Of a stretch of DNA of 64,000 bases, positions 21,569 to 34,927 are shown piece by piece. This DNA is from Lagopus muta (Eukaryota > Chordata > Aves > Galliformes > Phasianidae). The position numbers and the translations under genes were made by a program. Position 1 is the stretch's first letter. Every line of letters begins with the position of its first letter. The stretch spans positions 7,183,469 through 7,247,468 of the forward strand of contig NC_064472.1 in NCBI RefSeq assembly GCF_023343835.1, given 5' to 3'. Below the pieces are notes generated by a model, which was not told the DNA's origin, ran no database searches, and saw only the letters and a program-made list of their open reading frames with translations.

Positions 21569-24500
21569 TTTTTTTCCTTTTCATTTTTAACTCTGTTAGG
21601 ATTCTTACTTGTAGTCTGCTCCGAAACTGATGATAGAGGAGAGTGATTTGTCGGGGGTGTGCAGGGGGTGTTCATTTAGGTTTTGTTCAGCATGGGAACA
21701 GAGATATAAAAACAATTTAAAAATGAAAACATCTCTGAAAGGGAAGAAAGTATAAAATCACAAAGTGAGTATGTGTTGTAGAGGGCAAGCCAGGAGGGGT
21801 GGGTTGCAGTTCAGTTCCAGAACGGAGAAGTCTCTGAGCAGGCACATTACTAACACTACTCTAGTGTGCCCAAAGTCCATCCCGGGAACTTTTTGGGTTT
21901 GCTTTCAAAACAGTAAGGACGTGCTCTCCATGCAGTGCCTTGCTCTCTCCAGCTTTGCCTGCTCCTTTCCCTGTTTAGTCTCTCCAGTGGTGCATTTCAG
22001 ATTAGAGGATGCTACATTTTGGGATGGGGGGATGGAGTGTGTAGTGGCGGTGAAGATGCTCAGATCACTGGGTGGGAAAGTAGGACTCGCATAGAGGAAG
22101 TTAAAGATCATTTGCATGGTAGCATAGCTTAGTAGTGGGAATGTAGCAAGCCACTTTATTAATTCAGGATCTGCATATATAATGCATGTGTGCGTGTGTA
22201 TGTGCATGTATGTGTGTGTTTATTTCATAAGATATCTAGCTATTTAGGGGGAAAGAATAAAAAAGAAAAAAAAAAAAAGATCAGAAGTGAGCAGGGTGTG
22301 ACTCCAGACATAGTGCAGGAGGAAAAACGGTTGTGCAGGGAAACACGGGGCGAGTAGAAGTTGTATCTGTTATGAGAGAGGTTCAATAGCAACCTCTACT
22401 CCAGCCGATTCATTCCTGGCAGGGAGAGTTACGGGGAGCAGCATTAGTGGCTTCCCAGCTTTCCAGCTGCCATGGTGAGTTGTAAATCTTAAACTTAACA
22501 GGATGTTTAAGAGGCATTTCTTTCCCTTTCCCACTGACTCCCCTCCTCTCCACCTTTAGAAAATGCAAATTAAAATATACCCTGGCAGTTCAAAGTACCA
22601 GAGTCACACAGGGTACAGAAACACTCAGGGTTCGAGGACTGGAGACTCAGCACAAGTTATAGGGTATTGCCGGTTGCTCCAAACACCCTTCTCATATTTA
22701 CAATGATCAGTCTGTCCCTTCTGAACCTAGCTTTCCTTTCAGACTAGCTGCCTAGAAGACACATCAAGGTCTGATGGACATCTTCTAAACATGACATCCA
22801 CTCTAGAATAGTTATTAATAATAACATTAAAATAATAGTACAAAGAATAGGGAAGGAAACGTCGGAAACGTCCTGGGAGGTTTTGTCTAATAGATGAGGT
22901 ATAGTGAGTAGCCAGTCAGCCCGTGTGCACGCATGTGTTTGCAAAAATTATCTAAGGTTTCCGTAAAATAAAAAATAACAGCAGTATAAGCTACACTGAA
23001 GAGAATCACTCAGCATAAGATAGATGAAATGTTTGAGATAACATCTAGGTAAAGGTTTTGGTGTTTTTCTTTTTTTTTTTTTTCTTTTTTTTTTTTTTTA
23101 ATGGGGATGTTTTTTTGATTTGTTGATGAGAATTAATTCTTTTGCTTTGTTCTACCTGAAACATACAATTAAACAACAGTAACTTTAATTTCTGTTTCAT
23201 AGATGGGAATGTTGCTCAGTTTTGCTTTTACTGTATGCCTGTATTCATAAAGACAAACTCAGGAAGCAGGGGGGAGGGAGAGATAGAGAGAGAGAGGGAT
23301 CATTTATCTTGCTTGGATATGTTTAACACATATTCCTGAACTAAACAAGATACTAACTTCATTTCCATTCATTTCATTTCTGTTTTAAAGCTGAAAAATA
23401 GGAAAAATTCCAGGTGGGATTTCTTGTTACACCGTGAAACCAAAATGTGTGTGTTTGTCTTGAAAGAAACAGTCATTTTTAACACCCTAGAAGTTTTGGA
23501 CTTTGGAATGAAAAATGATGATGTTGATTGTTATACCGTAGGTTAGATTTTGAGTGAAGCTTCAATAGACACTGAGTTGCCGACGCTTCAGAGATCGGTT
23601 TTATTTAGTAAATCCAAGAAGAGTTTGAACTCCTTTCTAGCAATGCCACTGATTTATTAGCTAATCCTGATAAAAATGTGCCTCTGGCTACCTGGAAAAA
23701 AAATTACTTTCTTGCCAGTAGTGATTAATTACTATTAAGTCAAAAGGCATGATGGAGCTTTGAAGGATGAGGATTGTGTTTGGCTTTTTAATTTTATTTT
23801 ATTTTCTTTCATTTCATTTTTAATCTGTTTTCTTTTTCTTTCCCCTTCTCTAAATTCAGTCATGTGAAACATAGTATTCACTCAGATCTCCCTGTTTTGG
23901 CTTTGCTGGAGGCATAGGTGAAGAACTGCACAAAGACAGTCCAACTGGTTCTCAGGGGTAGGATGGCAATATGAAACTCCAAAATGCTTTCCGTAAGTGA
24001 TGCATCATGTTTGTACATTAATTGATCCATCACTCTCAGTTGATAAAATTCCTTATCCAGAGGATGAAGCTGTGACAGTAATATACTTTGAAGGGTTAAC
24101 AGTGGGCTTTAGTTTATTTAAGTGTACAGAAAGCAAATCTTGGGTGTGGAGAGGGAGAAGGTGGGTTTGTGTTTCAGGAAGGGAAGAGAAGGGAATTAGC
24201 GTAGAGTAAAAACATAGCAACCGGAGTCATTTCAGGTGTAAGTCCACTGAAATGAGAGCATGGGATGTGTATGATTCAAAATATTATGAAGGGATCCTGT
24301 GGTGAGGCTTCTGTATATCAGAAGGAAATTGAAATTTAAGAACCTGAAGATAAAGTACATAACTATCCCTCTTTGCCAAAAACAAACAAACAAACAAACA
24401 AAAAAAAAACCTGTTAGAAAGGGACAGCGAAGTCCTAGGTGCTCTCACCAGGAGTCCTGTCTGATGCCATGCCAGGTACCAGGGAAGAGGCAGGGGAGCA

Positions 24501-27500
24501 CAATACTCTTGCAGACACACAAATGTAGAAGAGGGTATAGGGGATGCAGCATGTGAGGAAACGTGGAAAAGAATTGCTAGCTCTCTGAGAAAAGAATCTT
24601 TCATGGCAACTAGCATTGGTGCTACATATTCCCCCCATCCTCGCTTCTCTCCACACGGGGCAGAAACGCACTTCTGCTGTGGCACTTTGCTCTAGGGTTG
24701 GGAAGAGGCTGTGTGCTGAGATCTGCGGGTAGAGATCTACCGGGGAGAGCTGACCCACCCACGCGCTCACACACACGCACGCGCACGCATGGAGTTTACT
24801 AATCACACTCGAACAATTTAGCAAGCCATTCATTCATAACTTCCCCCCTTCTTATCTTGCAGTGGTGTATGCTTAAAGGCTGAGTTACTGGGAGACATAA
24901 AGGTTAGTGCTCTCAGGACAGCCATATTATAATGCATTATCTTTGAAGTCATTTAAGGCCAATTTAAGTGGTATTTAGTATAATATTTATGAATTAATGT
25001 AATCTAAATATAGGACTGTCCCCGTAGGTTTAAACAGCCTTTTCTACTGAAGCATGCTTGTAACCAAGGTCTGAAATGTGTTTTAATTTAAAACACACAG
25101 GTCTCCATAATATTCTATTTGGGAAGTCGGAAGAAATCAGCATTGCACACTTAACTGAGATTTACTGAAACATGCGGGTGAGCGCACTTAAAAGAGTGGA
25201 GACAGCATACAGTAAGGAAGAAAGCGTCTTTCATGGACCTGAGAGCTGCAATATTCTTTCCAGCCTTGTTTATAGAGGGGTAAACACAAACCCCCCAAAA
25301 ACTTCCCCAGCATCCACTATTGCAGTCCTGTGGCTGGTATGGTGTACCTGCCAGAGCTGATAAGTATTCAATGCAGCTAGAAAAATGCAGTAGGAAAAGA
25401 ATAGTTTAGTTCTTTTACCACTATACCTTCTCAAAAGTATAAATAATTTTGGAATTTAAAGTACCTAGGAGGTAGGTAAACAAGGCTTCCATTCATTATA
25501 TTGTTATGTTTGATTACAAAGAAAGATGATAGAAAGATTAAAACCTTGTTAAGTCTAAGGATGTTTATAAATGTTTTGGATACCGCAGAAATTCAGAAGT
25601 GCAATGAAGATGTGCATTCAATTAATATACAAATATACATATATACAAATATATTTGTATATAAATGTATAAATTTGTGTGTGTGTATAAATACAGGGAA
25701 AAAAATGATGTATACACATTCATACATATTGCCTTTGAGAAATGGAAATTTAGCTGAAAAGAAACACAACGCAATACAGGTGCTGAATAAACTCCTCCAT
25801 AATTGAAGCATAAGGCTTGCCTGACTGAAAGAAATGCATACAGCATTTAGTATGGTAGTAAACCAAACAAGTTTTAGGGAGGTAAATGCACAAATAAACT
25901 GGAATAAAACAGAAGGGACTTTATGCCTAAAGAACAACTCCTTAAAATAATCAAAATGCAACTCAAGAGAGAGAGGAAAAATCCCCCTGTACATTATAAT
26001 CTCCCATACAGATGAGCTTATATGCATATTTGATAATGTCAAATGGATAGCCTAGATTGCTTCATAAATTAGAAGGCTACATGTTAACTCTTTTTTTTCA
26101 GGAATCTGGACATGGATTTTGGTTTCTAGAAGCAGCTGCAGCCAGTTATGATGCTGTTGTTACGGTTGTGTCAGCATTTCCAGTACAAACTCCAATTTTC
26201 TGGGATCTCTCGCTTGGCTGTTAAGTTTTGCACCGAAAGCTGTTCTTCAGCTAGCCACACTACCATATCAACTAATCATCCTCACAAGAATGCACTTATT
26301 TTAAAGTTATAGAACACGGAGAAAAGAAAGAAATTAAAGTTTGTGTTTCGGGAGCTTTTGTTTCTTCTCTTATCTTTCTCTAAGTTAGTCTTACATTTCC
26401 AGCACATTTATAGATGCTTCTGTCCCTCAATATCTACACATGTCAATGCCTTTGGGCATTTTAGGGAAGGAAATAAAACGTATTCTTCTTTTTTTTTTGT
26501 TTTGTTTTTCCTCTAAAGAAGACCGCAATAGTTTCGATTTCCAAACCTCATAGTATTTACTTCATCAAAATAAGGTTTTAATTAGATGGTGAATCAGGAA
26601 TTTACTTATTTCTGAGGAATAACAACAGAAACAGAATACCATTTGTTTTTGATTTATCTTATTTTATTTTTTCTCTATGATCATCCAGAAAATATTGGGA
26701 ATGTCAGCATTAAAGTAGCGGAAAAAAATTGACGATCCGTGCCACTTTGGATGAAAAAGGTGGTCTATTTCATCCCGCGCCCTGCTTCTACCAGTAACCA
26801 GTACAACAGACAGGGCTGCCTTTAGCAGGGGATTCAAATTGTACCATACAATAAAAGCGAGGCATCTGATGGAATAGTCTTTCAAAGGAAGTTTTCAGAA
26901 ACTATCTGGAAATTTTGCCTGGGTGAAGAGTGAGTCAGATTGCAGAAAGTGTCTTGTGCTCAACAGGAAGGAGGATTGAATCTGCCAAAGATGGAGGTGA
27001 GGAAGGGCACAGGATTTCCAATGCATGTAGCAAAGATCAAGGGGCAGAAGTAGCCAGATGACCAAGGAGGGTCTCCCCTGGCCTTCAGAGATGGAAAAGC
27101 TCAGCCACAGCTTTTAGCAAGATGTCAGAGTGTTTTTTATCATGCATACTCTGTGCACATGCATACCAGCCGCACTGACCCGACAGACCAGAACAACACT
27201 AAAGGAGCTGTTACCGTCCCTCCCGTCAATCAAGTGTGAACCCAGGCGGGTTTATGTGACAGGCAGTAATGGCTGCAAGGGAGAAAAAGTGGGGAAGACA
27301 ATTGAAGCTGTTGGGCCAGGTACCTGCATTTAAAATAGAGAGAAAAGTATCCAATGCCCAAAGACTTGTGTTGGCATTGACTATAGCTTTACAACAATAT
27401 TCAATGACAGCAGACTGCAGGGCTTAGTATGAACTTTCCATCATGTGCTGTCACATTAGTGCGCTGTGTTTGCGCTAACCAAGTGAGATTTTAAGTGAGC

Positions 27501-30500
27501 TAAGCCAAATCCTAGCCTTAATGAAGCTGGTGTTTCATTAATCGCAGCATTTTTTTTCAGGAGGAAGCAAAGACCCCATTTCTGCTGTCTGGGCAGAAGT
27601 TCATGAGAGCTTCGCCATCGCATCAGTAGGTTCACATTTGTAAACCGTGTGTCCCTTTCCTGTTAAAACTGAGGGTTGTTTATTATGTAGGTAAACCACA
27701 CTTGCAGCAAACGCAATCAGCTTCTGTGCCTGATGGCTTGTGTCCGAACTTAGCTTTCCTTCAGTGAGTGAAACTAGAACTTAAATGAAGCTGAGGAACT
27801 GAAAAAAGCCTGACCCCTGCATCATTTCTCACTTGCTTAACTGTTCCACTAATGCCTATATGACTGTTGCTGGGGCTTGTCATGATCATCTGATCCTTGT
27901 ATATTAAAATCTGCTGCAGAAAGAGTAAATGAAAGAGAAATGAAAAGCAGAAAATGATATCCATGATAAGGGTAAATTATAGTTTTTCTTCCACTACCAC
28001 TTCCTTGACTGATCTGGAGCATTTTTATAGAGACTTTTCTCCCTCTGTAACTCCTCAGGATGCATTGTCGCATTTTGGGGACTGCAGGATTTCTTGCATC
28101 ACTCTATATATGCCGCATCACATGAAGTGGACTGAAGTCAGGATGGCACCGCAGATACTGCATTTATTTGCTTTTGTCAGTGTGAGCCATGTCCTGAATA
28201 CACACACAGGTGAATGCAGCTTTTAATGTGTATTCATTATATCCACCTGACATCCCCTCGAAGGTAGAGAGGGCTTATTATTGTCATTCCTTAAAATAAA
28301 GATGGATGAGAGCTCTAAACCTCTCAAATAAAGTGTCTGACCATACATACTGGCTAAAAATAAATCATATACAGCCATCTATTCCATGTAAATGAATGGC
28401 AAGACATATAGATATAGACATTGTGTTAAGTTTGTCAAGCAGAAGCAGCCAAAAATATTGATCAAGGCAAGGGGGGAAAATTGATAATGAACTGGACTCC
28501 AAGAAGACTTTAATTGACAGTGACTTCTGTGAACCAGCTTTGGACAGTATATATAAACTGACCACGATGTAACTTTATTGCAATGCACTCTCCTTTAATT
28601 AATTGTCACCTTTGTTAAGACTGGCTACAGATCAAAGGTTTAAAGATACTTAGCAGGTTCTTAGTAACAAACCCTTCAAATGCATTAGAAATATCCGACA
28701 GCTCAGCCAATGAGCCATGCAGATTTCGATCTACCTCACCCTTATCTGTTTACTTGTCCCTTCTTTGTTGAACATAATCATTGTTTAATATTAACTGTTT
28801 CATAGATGGCTTTGTTGGCAGTGTTTGTGTTCCTAGGGATGTGTATCGTCAGAGAGATGTGCCATCTCTGTTAGGTCCACCAGAATATTTTGCCACCAGA
28901 AACTTGCTTACAGCTTGAGACACCAAGGTGCCGTACAGGAAGAGTTCATAACACAGACTATTTTTTCCCCTTTCTGTTACTGAGATTTGTAATTTCTGAT
29001 TTAAATCTGGTAGATATAATGAAGTATAGTTTGCCTGAACGATGCCCCCAAGAATTAACTTTTGTGTGAAGTTGTGTTTTCAGATGGATACAAATGCATC
29101 TGCTGCATTTGTATATCATATGTATGTGCAAGCATTTGTTATATGTGCATGTTAATGAAAACATGCATTCAATAGAGACACATATACGTTAAGGCTGACA
29201 TATACCTCTAAATAATTCCTATCTAAAAGACAGTACCGAGATTATATTCTTTTATGAAAGTGACAGGTGACTTAACAGCCTATTCCTGGAATTATATGCA
29301 GAGTTTAATATGATATGTAGTTGTTTGTTCATTATACTAATTTAATGATACAGTCACACTTAATTAATCCATGTCTGGTTTATTTGTACATTGTGTCTGA
29401 GTCTCCAAAATATTTCTGCGGCAACCCAGCTGAGTTCCCAGTACACTGGGGCAGATAACTCTGGACACGAAGCTTCTTCAAACAGAATAAAAATGGAGCT
29501 TTGCAGACAGAGTTGGTCTGATGAGATCTGACTGCATATTTGGCCTGCTTCTAACTCAAATGCCTGTGTACATGATGCGCGAAGACTGTCTATGCACGCA
29601 TGTATAGAAAGGGCAGACTTACATTTGTGATATTTCTCTCCTTTTCAGTCCCTAAGGATAGGTTTGCATCACATAGTACATATCACTCACTGCAAACGCA
29701 CACAAATATCTTTGTCAGATTCGGCAGCTTCTTGCAGGTAGACATATAAAGCAGCATCAGCCTAATAATATCCCTATAAAACAGTGCTTCCTTCCTAGGA
29801 TCCAGAGGGATGAAGGTTGTCAGAAGATCAAAAGATATATCACAGTGTGCTTGTAGAAATCCCCTGATTATGTTTCCTCTCTATAATGCTCTAATTCATT
29901 ATTTGATCAATTGTAAAAGGGCCAATGCTTTAGTAGGAAAAAAAGGTATTAGGTTACTAGATGCTTGAGGGTGAGTGAGAATCACACCTAAAATTATATG
30001 TAACAATACAGTAATGAGCTTATCAATACTTCTTTAAGGAATATGACAGCCCTATAGGAGAGATTCAGTTCTGTGACCAAAGGTCACAATACAGATATTG
30101 CTTATTAAGACTATCGATAGCCTGGTTGACCAATCTAACTTGAGACTGTATAATGTACCTGCTGATAACTGGCAAGGAGGAGAACTACGAAGAATTTACA
30201 GAATTGCCCACATGTAATATTAATAATATTGATTTATTCTAATAATATAATAAGGTAAAGATGCACTTCTTTGAAATGGTGCATGAAAGAGGGAGAGAGG
30301 GAGAGGCAGAAGAGCCACAACTGGCTGACAAGTCTTTGAAAGCAAATCCAGAGAAAAGTGCTTCCCTGTACCTTCCAGGCAAGGCTCTATTTCTTTCCCC
30401 AGGTCTCACCAGCCCTACAACGGGACAAGAAACCTCCTACTGTAGGATCAGGTCTTTGCCTGGCAGCTGCAGAGAACCTAGAGTCCTGGAGAAACTCCAG

Positions 30501-32380
30501 GATGGAGCAAAACCAGAGAGCTCTTTTGCAAATGCAGCAGCGCAGTGAAAGGGCTCTGTTTATCTTATTTTTCACACTTCTAGTATCATTTTAAAAATAC
30601 TGGGGAAAGGAGGGTAAAAATAAGATATATGTGCTATGCACAGTCTATAGCTGATGGAAAAAGACTTTGCAGAGCATAGAGATCTGTTTCAGTGTTGATT
30701 AAAGTCTTCAGGAATACTTGACCTCACCTGCAGCAGGGTTTCCACTGGGCCTTAAGTTACGGGCAGTTCTGCAAGGTACCGCTTGTTGGGGCAGCAGCTG
30801 TCGATAGCATGCAGTGAAAGTGTTGTAAGGTTTTCACTCTTATAAACCTAGATACAAAGATCAGCTTGCTTTCTGAATTTCCTAACTCCCTCTTCAGCTG
30901 TAGGCTGCCTTGTCTAGGTACGCTATGTGATCCTGCTGTACCATTCGGCTTGAAATGTCTCGTTCCAGTCACCATACGGTAGTTTCAACATGGTTTGCAT
31001 TTCATTATTTCTTGTCTTGGTTTACAGGACGAGTGTTTTTCTTTTGTGAGCATTTAATTGCTTTTAAAAGCAATTTATTTGATCCTATTCCATTTTCAAT
31101 AGTACACGGACAAGGATTCAATTTTTCACCGTCTTTTATAAAAATGATAAACTATTATTCAGTTATGCTATTCTGCAGGATTTGTTCTGTTATGTGTGTT
31201 CAGACAGAAACTGGTCATTTTTTTGGCTTTGTTTTCTTTGTATGTGTGTGGTTTCTTTTATTCTTACTATGGATTTTTTATTTTTCTGTTAAGAAAAAGA
31301 AATCTCATTCAAGATACTGGCAATAAAAGAAAAAAAGTAGGAGTGGAAGTGAGGAATGGGCAAGACAACCAACAAAAATCCTCTGGCAAAGTCTTTAAAA
31401 GCATAGCAGTGCTGCATGTTTATTTGGACCTAGATGATTTAGAGTATATTACAAATAATTATACTCCAAATTTAATCACTGACAAAGAAAAAAGAAAAAA
31501 GCAAGTCAATCCTTATGAACGGTAGGAGAAAATATACGTAAAGATCACAGGTAACAGTGATATAGTGATTCTGGGTTTTACATTCTGCTCTCGATTCAGT
31601 AAAAGTTAACAATAAATTAAACAAACAAGCAAGAAAAGCAAACACTGCCATTCCTTCTGAAATGTTTACTGGTGGTTGCCATATTTTGGAACCACCCTTT
31701 TGTAATCATATCATTTTCAAAGTATGGGAAGGATCTGGTGGGTGAGGGCAAGCAGCGAGGGAGCAGGGTGGTTGACTTCTAATCAGGGCTGGGATAATTA
31801 ATCACCAACACTCTCTGGTGGAGTCACTTAAGCTCAGTGCCTTCAGGCCTCATCTGAAACCTGTTGAATCAATTGGAAGATTCCAATTGGCTTCAGAAGG
31901 TTATTGATCTGTCATTTTCTCATCTGCAATATTAAGACAGTTTGATTTTTTAAGGAAGGAGGCATTAGTGGCAGAAATTCAGCATTCATTTTCCATCAGA
32001 AAAGGTTTTGGTGCATCTCTGATGATGTGTGTTGCATCACAGCCTCTTTCAGTGCAGATCAGGAAAATAAGCTTGCAGAAAACACATGGTAGGGAGGTGG
32101 AAAATTAGCTTTGCTCATTTTACTTGAAAATACTTATTTGTCCCTGTTTTACCAAGAAAGGGTCAACAGCAATTTTCACAATTTTCTTTGTGTGAGTGGG
32201 ATTCAGTCTTCGTAATTTCTTCGTCTACAGGAATATTATCATTCACTGATTCAGGAACTTGATTTCTTTTTTTTTTTTATTTTAGTGAATCACATATATA
32301 CTCTTCATTGTTATGGCAACTGAGGGAGCTGCAAGCCTGAAGGATTTGATGAAGGGCTGCATTCCACTTTTCTTCTCTAA
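21569..32380. other. Intron 1, first part, no exon seen
   Basis: This contains T-rich runs at 23070-23099, a (CAAA)n tract at 24379-24408, an AT/GT-rich patch at 25625-25692 and otherwise unique DNA. Several TAAT-rich stretches (24935-25020, 28590-28620) could be enhancers. I see no mobile element that I can name and no exon. Confidence 0.55.
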
Positions 32381-32426
32381 GGGTCTGATCCAAACATATT
32401 GTTTGCAATACAGTTTGGATCAAGCC
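32381..32426 (+). mobile_element. Collapsed palindromic MITE remnant
   Basis: TGATCCAAAC (32386-32395) and GTTTGGATCA (32413-32422) are perfect 10-bp inverted arms around a 17-bp centre, with GGGTC and AGCC outside them. The arms match the ends of the GGGCCTGATCCAAAG-type palindromic MITE as I recall it; the central part appears deleted. Confidence 0.4.
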
Positions 32427-34756
32427 GAAGGAATCTTCTTTCCCTGGGTCAGTAAAAAGAGCAAGTTCCCTCCAGACAAGTGTACTCCTGTCCTTAGTAC
32501 GAGCAGATGGAATTGGCAGTTGTTGTCCATTTACCGAGGACCGACCCAATGCTCCATTAAGTCAATAGTTAGACTCTGACCCAGTCTCATGGACAGCATA
32601 CAGAAACCACATGAATCCTTAAGCAGGAATGTGAACATCCTTGGCTTTTGCAAGGGGGTTTTGGGGGCTACTGCTGAAGAAGATTCTTATTGTGGGGGAT
32701 AAATAAGATTCCGGTAATCTCAAGTAGCCTGTCACAGCAAAATTCATTTAGAAACCTTTTCGTTTAAAAGGGAGTTTTTGGATTATCTCCTACAGCGACG
32801 CTCTGGCCAATGATCAGAAAGTAAATCAGGCTTCCTCCTATTTTATCGCTGTTTTTTTTTTATTTATTTTTAGTTTTTTTAATTTCAGTAGTTTTAGGTA
32901 GTTCATCAATAACAATGTATGCAGTATTTTGTGATTCCACCTTTCTGTGCTTACATTGTTAGTGAAATAAATGGAAGAGCTGGAGTGTGCATGTGTGTAC
33001 AGTCGATTATCTACCCCAGATCTATTTGAAATCATCACAGTGCACTCAAGTCAATGATATTCTGTCAAAGGTGGAGAGGAAGTGTGCATGCAGAGTGAGT
33101 GTGTTTACGTGATGCTGTTTGATTGCCTGAAATCCAACGAAGTCTCAGATTCAAAGGCCTGGGGGCAGCAGGGAAAATATTTGTTTGTTTAATTATTTAT
33201 ATATTTACTCAGCTTTACTGACAGTGTTTGCAGATGGGGAAGGAAGAAAAAAAATGGGAGAGATGTTGAGTTTTTGTTTGGAGGAATGTATGTTATATTA
33301 GCCTCAATCTGTTCTCCCATATAATGGCTGCTCTGTGCCATTAAATGATCATTTGTTACTGACCAGCTCATTGAAAAAGGCCAGAAAGGTGGTGGTAGAA
33401 TAGATTTAATGAGTTCATTTATGGAGGAAGTTGCACAATAGGTGTGTCATTATCCTGTCCCCTCCCCTACGATGATCCAGGAACAGGGCTCCTGGCTGCC
33501 GTTTCTCAGTGCATGAAGAAATAGCTGAACCACCAGCCAGAGCTGTGTTCCTGCTCTGCACCACCAGGTGGAAGACATCAGCATAGGTGCTGGGCAATCT
33601 GCTCGCTCCCTTCTCCTTTCCCAGCCTCTCCATTTGCTTCATCTGGGTTTGGAACCAGAACCAGAGCCTTATTCTCCCTTGCCAAGTTTCCTCCTTGGGG
33701 AAAGGTTGGAGGTCCAAGTTTGTGTTTGTGGCCCACAAACTCAGAATTGTCCCCAAGGATCAGACTCCTTCTCTACACAACTTCAAGCTCACGTGCCTGC
33801 TTCCCCTAATATCTGTATTTCTATCCTACGTGTGCTCATGACCTGTTCATTTCCTGGAGCCAAGTCCAGCCAGTCCAGCCCTACATGCCCAGCTCTCACT
33901 GTTTCTCTTCACACTTCTGTTCTCTCAGTTCAGCTCACCACTCCAAGACTCCCATCTTCATGAGCTGTCTCCTCTCTCAGATCTTCCCCAAGTAGGGAAG
34001 GGTTGGGGAACAGGCAGCTATACTAACTTCCCACCAGCATCAGAAGATTGTGAAAAGTAGCAGAAAGACCTGTAAAATATGAACGCACATACACACATAA
34101 ACATATATGTCCCTGTACATAAACCATTGAATGTGCAGAGAAAAAAGACTTCTTTTAAGATTCAAAGCCCAATGTCCTCTTTTAGAGATTTTAAAAAATA
34201 AAGCACAACAGATCAGTAGGTCTATAATTTCACCAAGGCAATTGCAATTTTTTCTATTTCTTTTTTAACTTTCCGTTTTTCATTAAATCAGGAGCAGATT
34301 TCTCACACCTGAATAAAAATCCTGCATACATTTTCCTTTGACTTCTTAAAATCATGAGCTTATTCTTAACTGTTCTTGGCAGACTCTTCTTGGAGTACAG
34401 TTCAGCTTCCTGCAGAAATGTTTTTTTTCCTGCTGTTTTGAAATAGAGCTACCTCTCAGCTCCAGGACCTTTCTCTAGCAACCAAGAATTAAAGCAAGAA
34501 GGAGAGATAAGGCTTTGGTGTAGTGCTGCATCAGCCTGCTTCTTTCAGAGGTGGGTAGGAAGGGATTAGGACCCCATTTCTAGCCTGGACCTCTTACTAA
34601 CCTCCCATGTCCTGCAAGATCCCATTCCTAGACCTGGCTCTTCCTCATTTTGCTGTGTCTAAAGAGGAATTTATGATATCCGGCTTTGCAAAGAGCTTTG
34701 TGTGTATTTAAGGCATAAGTCACGCTGTAGCTTTAGCGGTGATGGTCTAAGGTTAT
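32427..34756. other. Intron 1 segment, no exon seen
   Basis: This holds a T-rich tract near 32851-32881 and a CTCF-like motif near 33561. The overlapping frames at 33415-33963 have no domain. Confidence 0.5.
33561..33573. promoter_or_regulatory. CTCF-like half-palindromic motif
   Basis: CCACCAGGTGGAA matches CCASYAGRKGGCRS up to GTGG but lacks the following GC. The core is nearly palindromic, so orientation is ambiguous. It is the weakest of the three CTCF-like sites. Confidence 0.25.
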
Positions 34757-34927
34757 AAATGAGACAACATTTGTAAGGAGAAGTAATATCTTTTATTAGT
34801 CCAGCTGATTTAGCTGGAAAAAAACAGACAGACTTCCTTGTGTGCTTGAAAGCTTGTCTATTTTTTTCAACTCTATCACTTGGTCTAATAAAAGATATTA
34901 CCTCTCCCAGCAAGCCTTGTCTCATTT
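34757..34927. mobile_element. Palindromic MITE, 171 bp, both arms intact
   Basis: Arms at 34757-34799 and 34885-34927 are inverted repeats of 43 bases with 36 identical positions, including perfect AAATGAGACAA and GTAATATCTTTTATTAG segments. The 85-base centre contains AGCTTGTCTATTTTTTTCAA. The words GTAATATCTTTTATT and AAGCTTGTCT match a non-autonomous element that I recall as very common in turtles and crocodilians. No clear target-site duplication is visible. It is non-coding. Confidence 0.75.
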
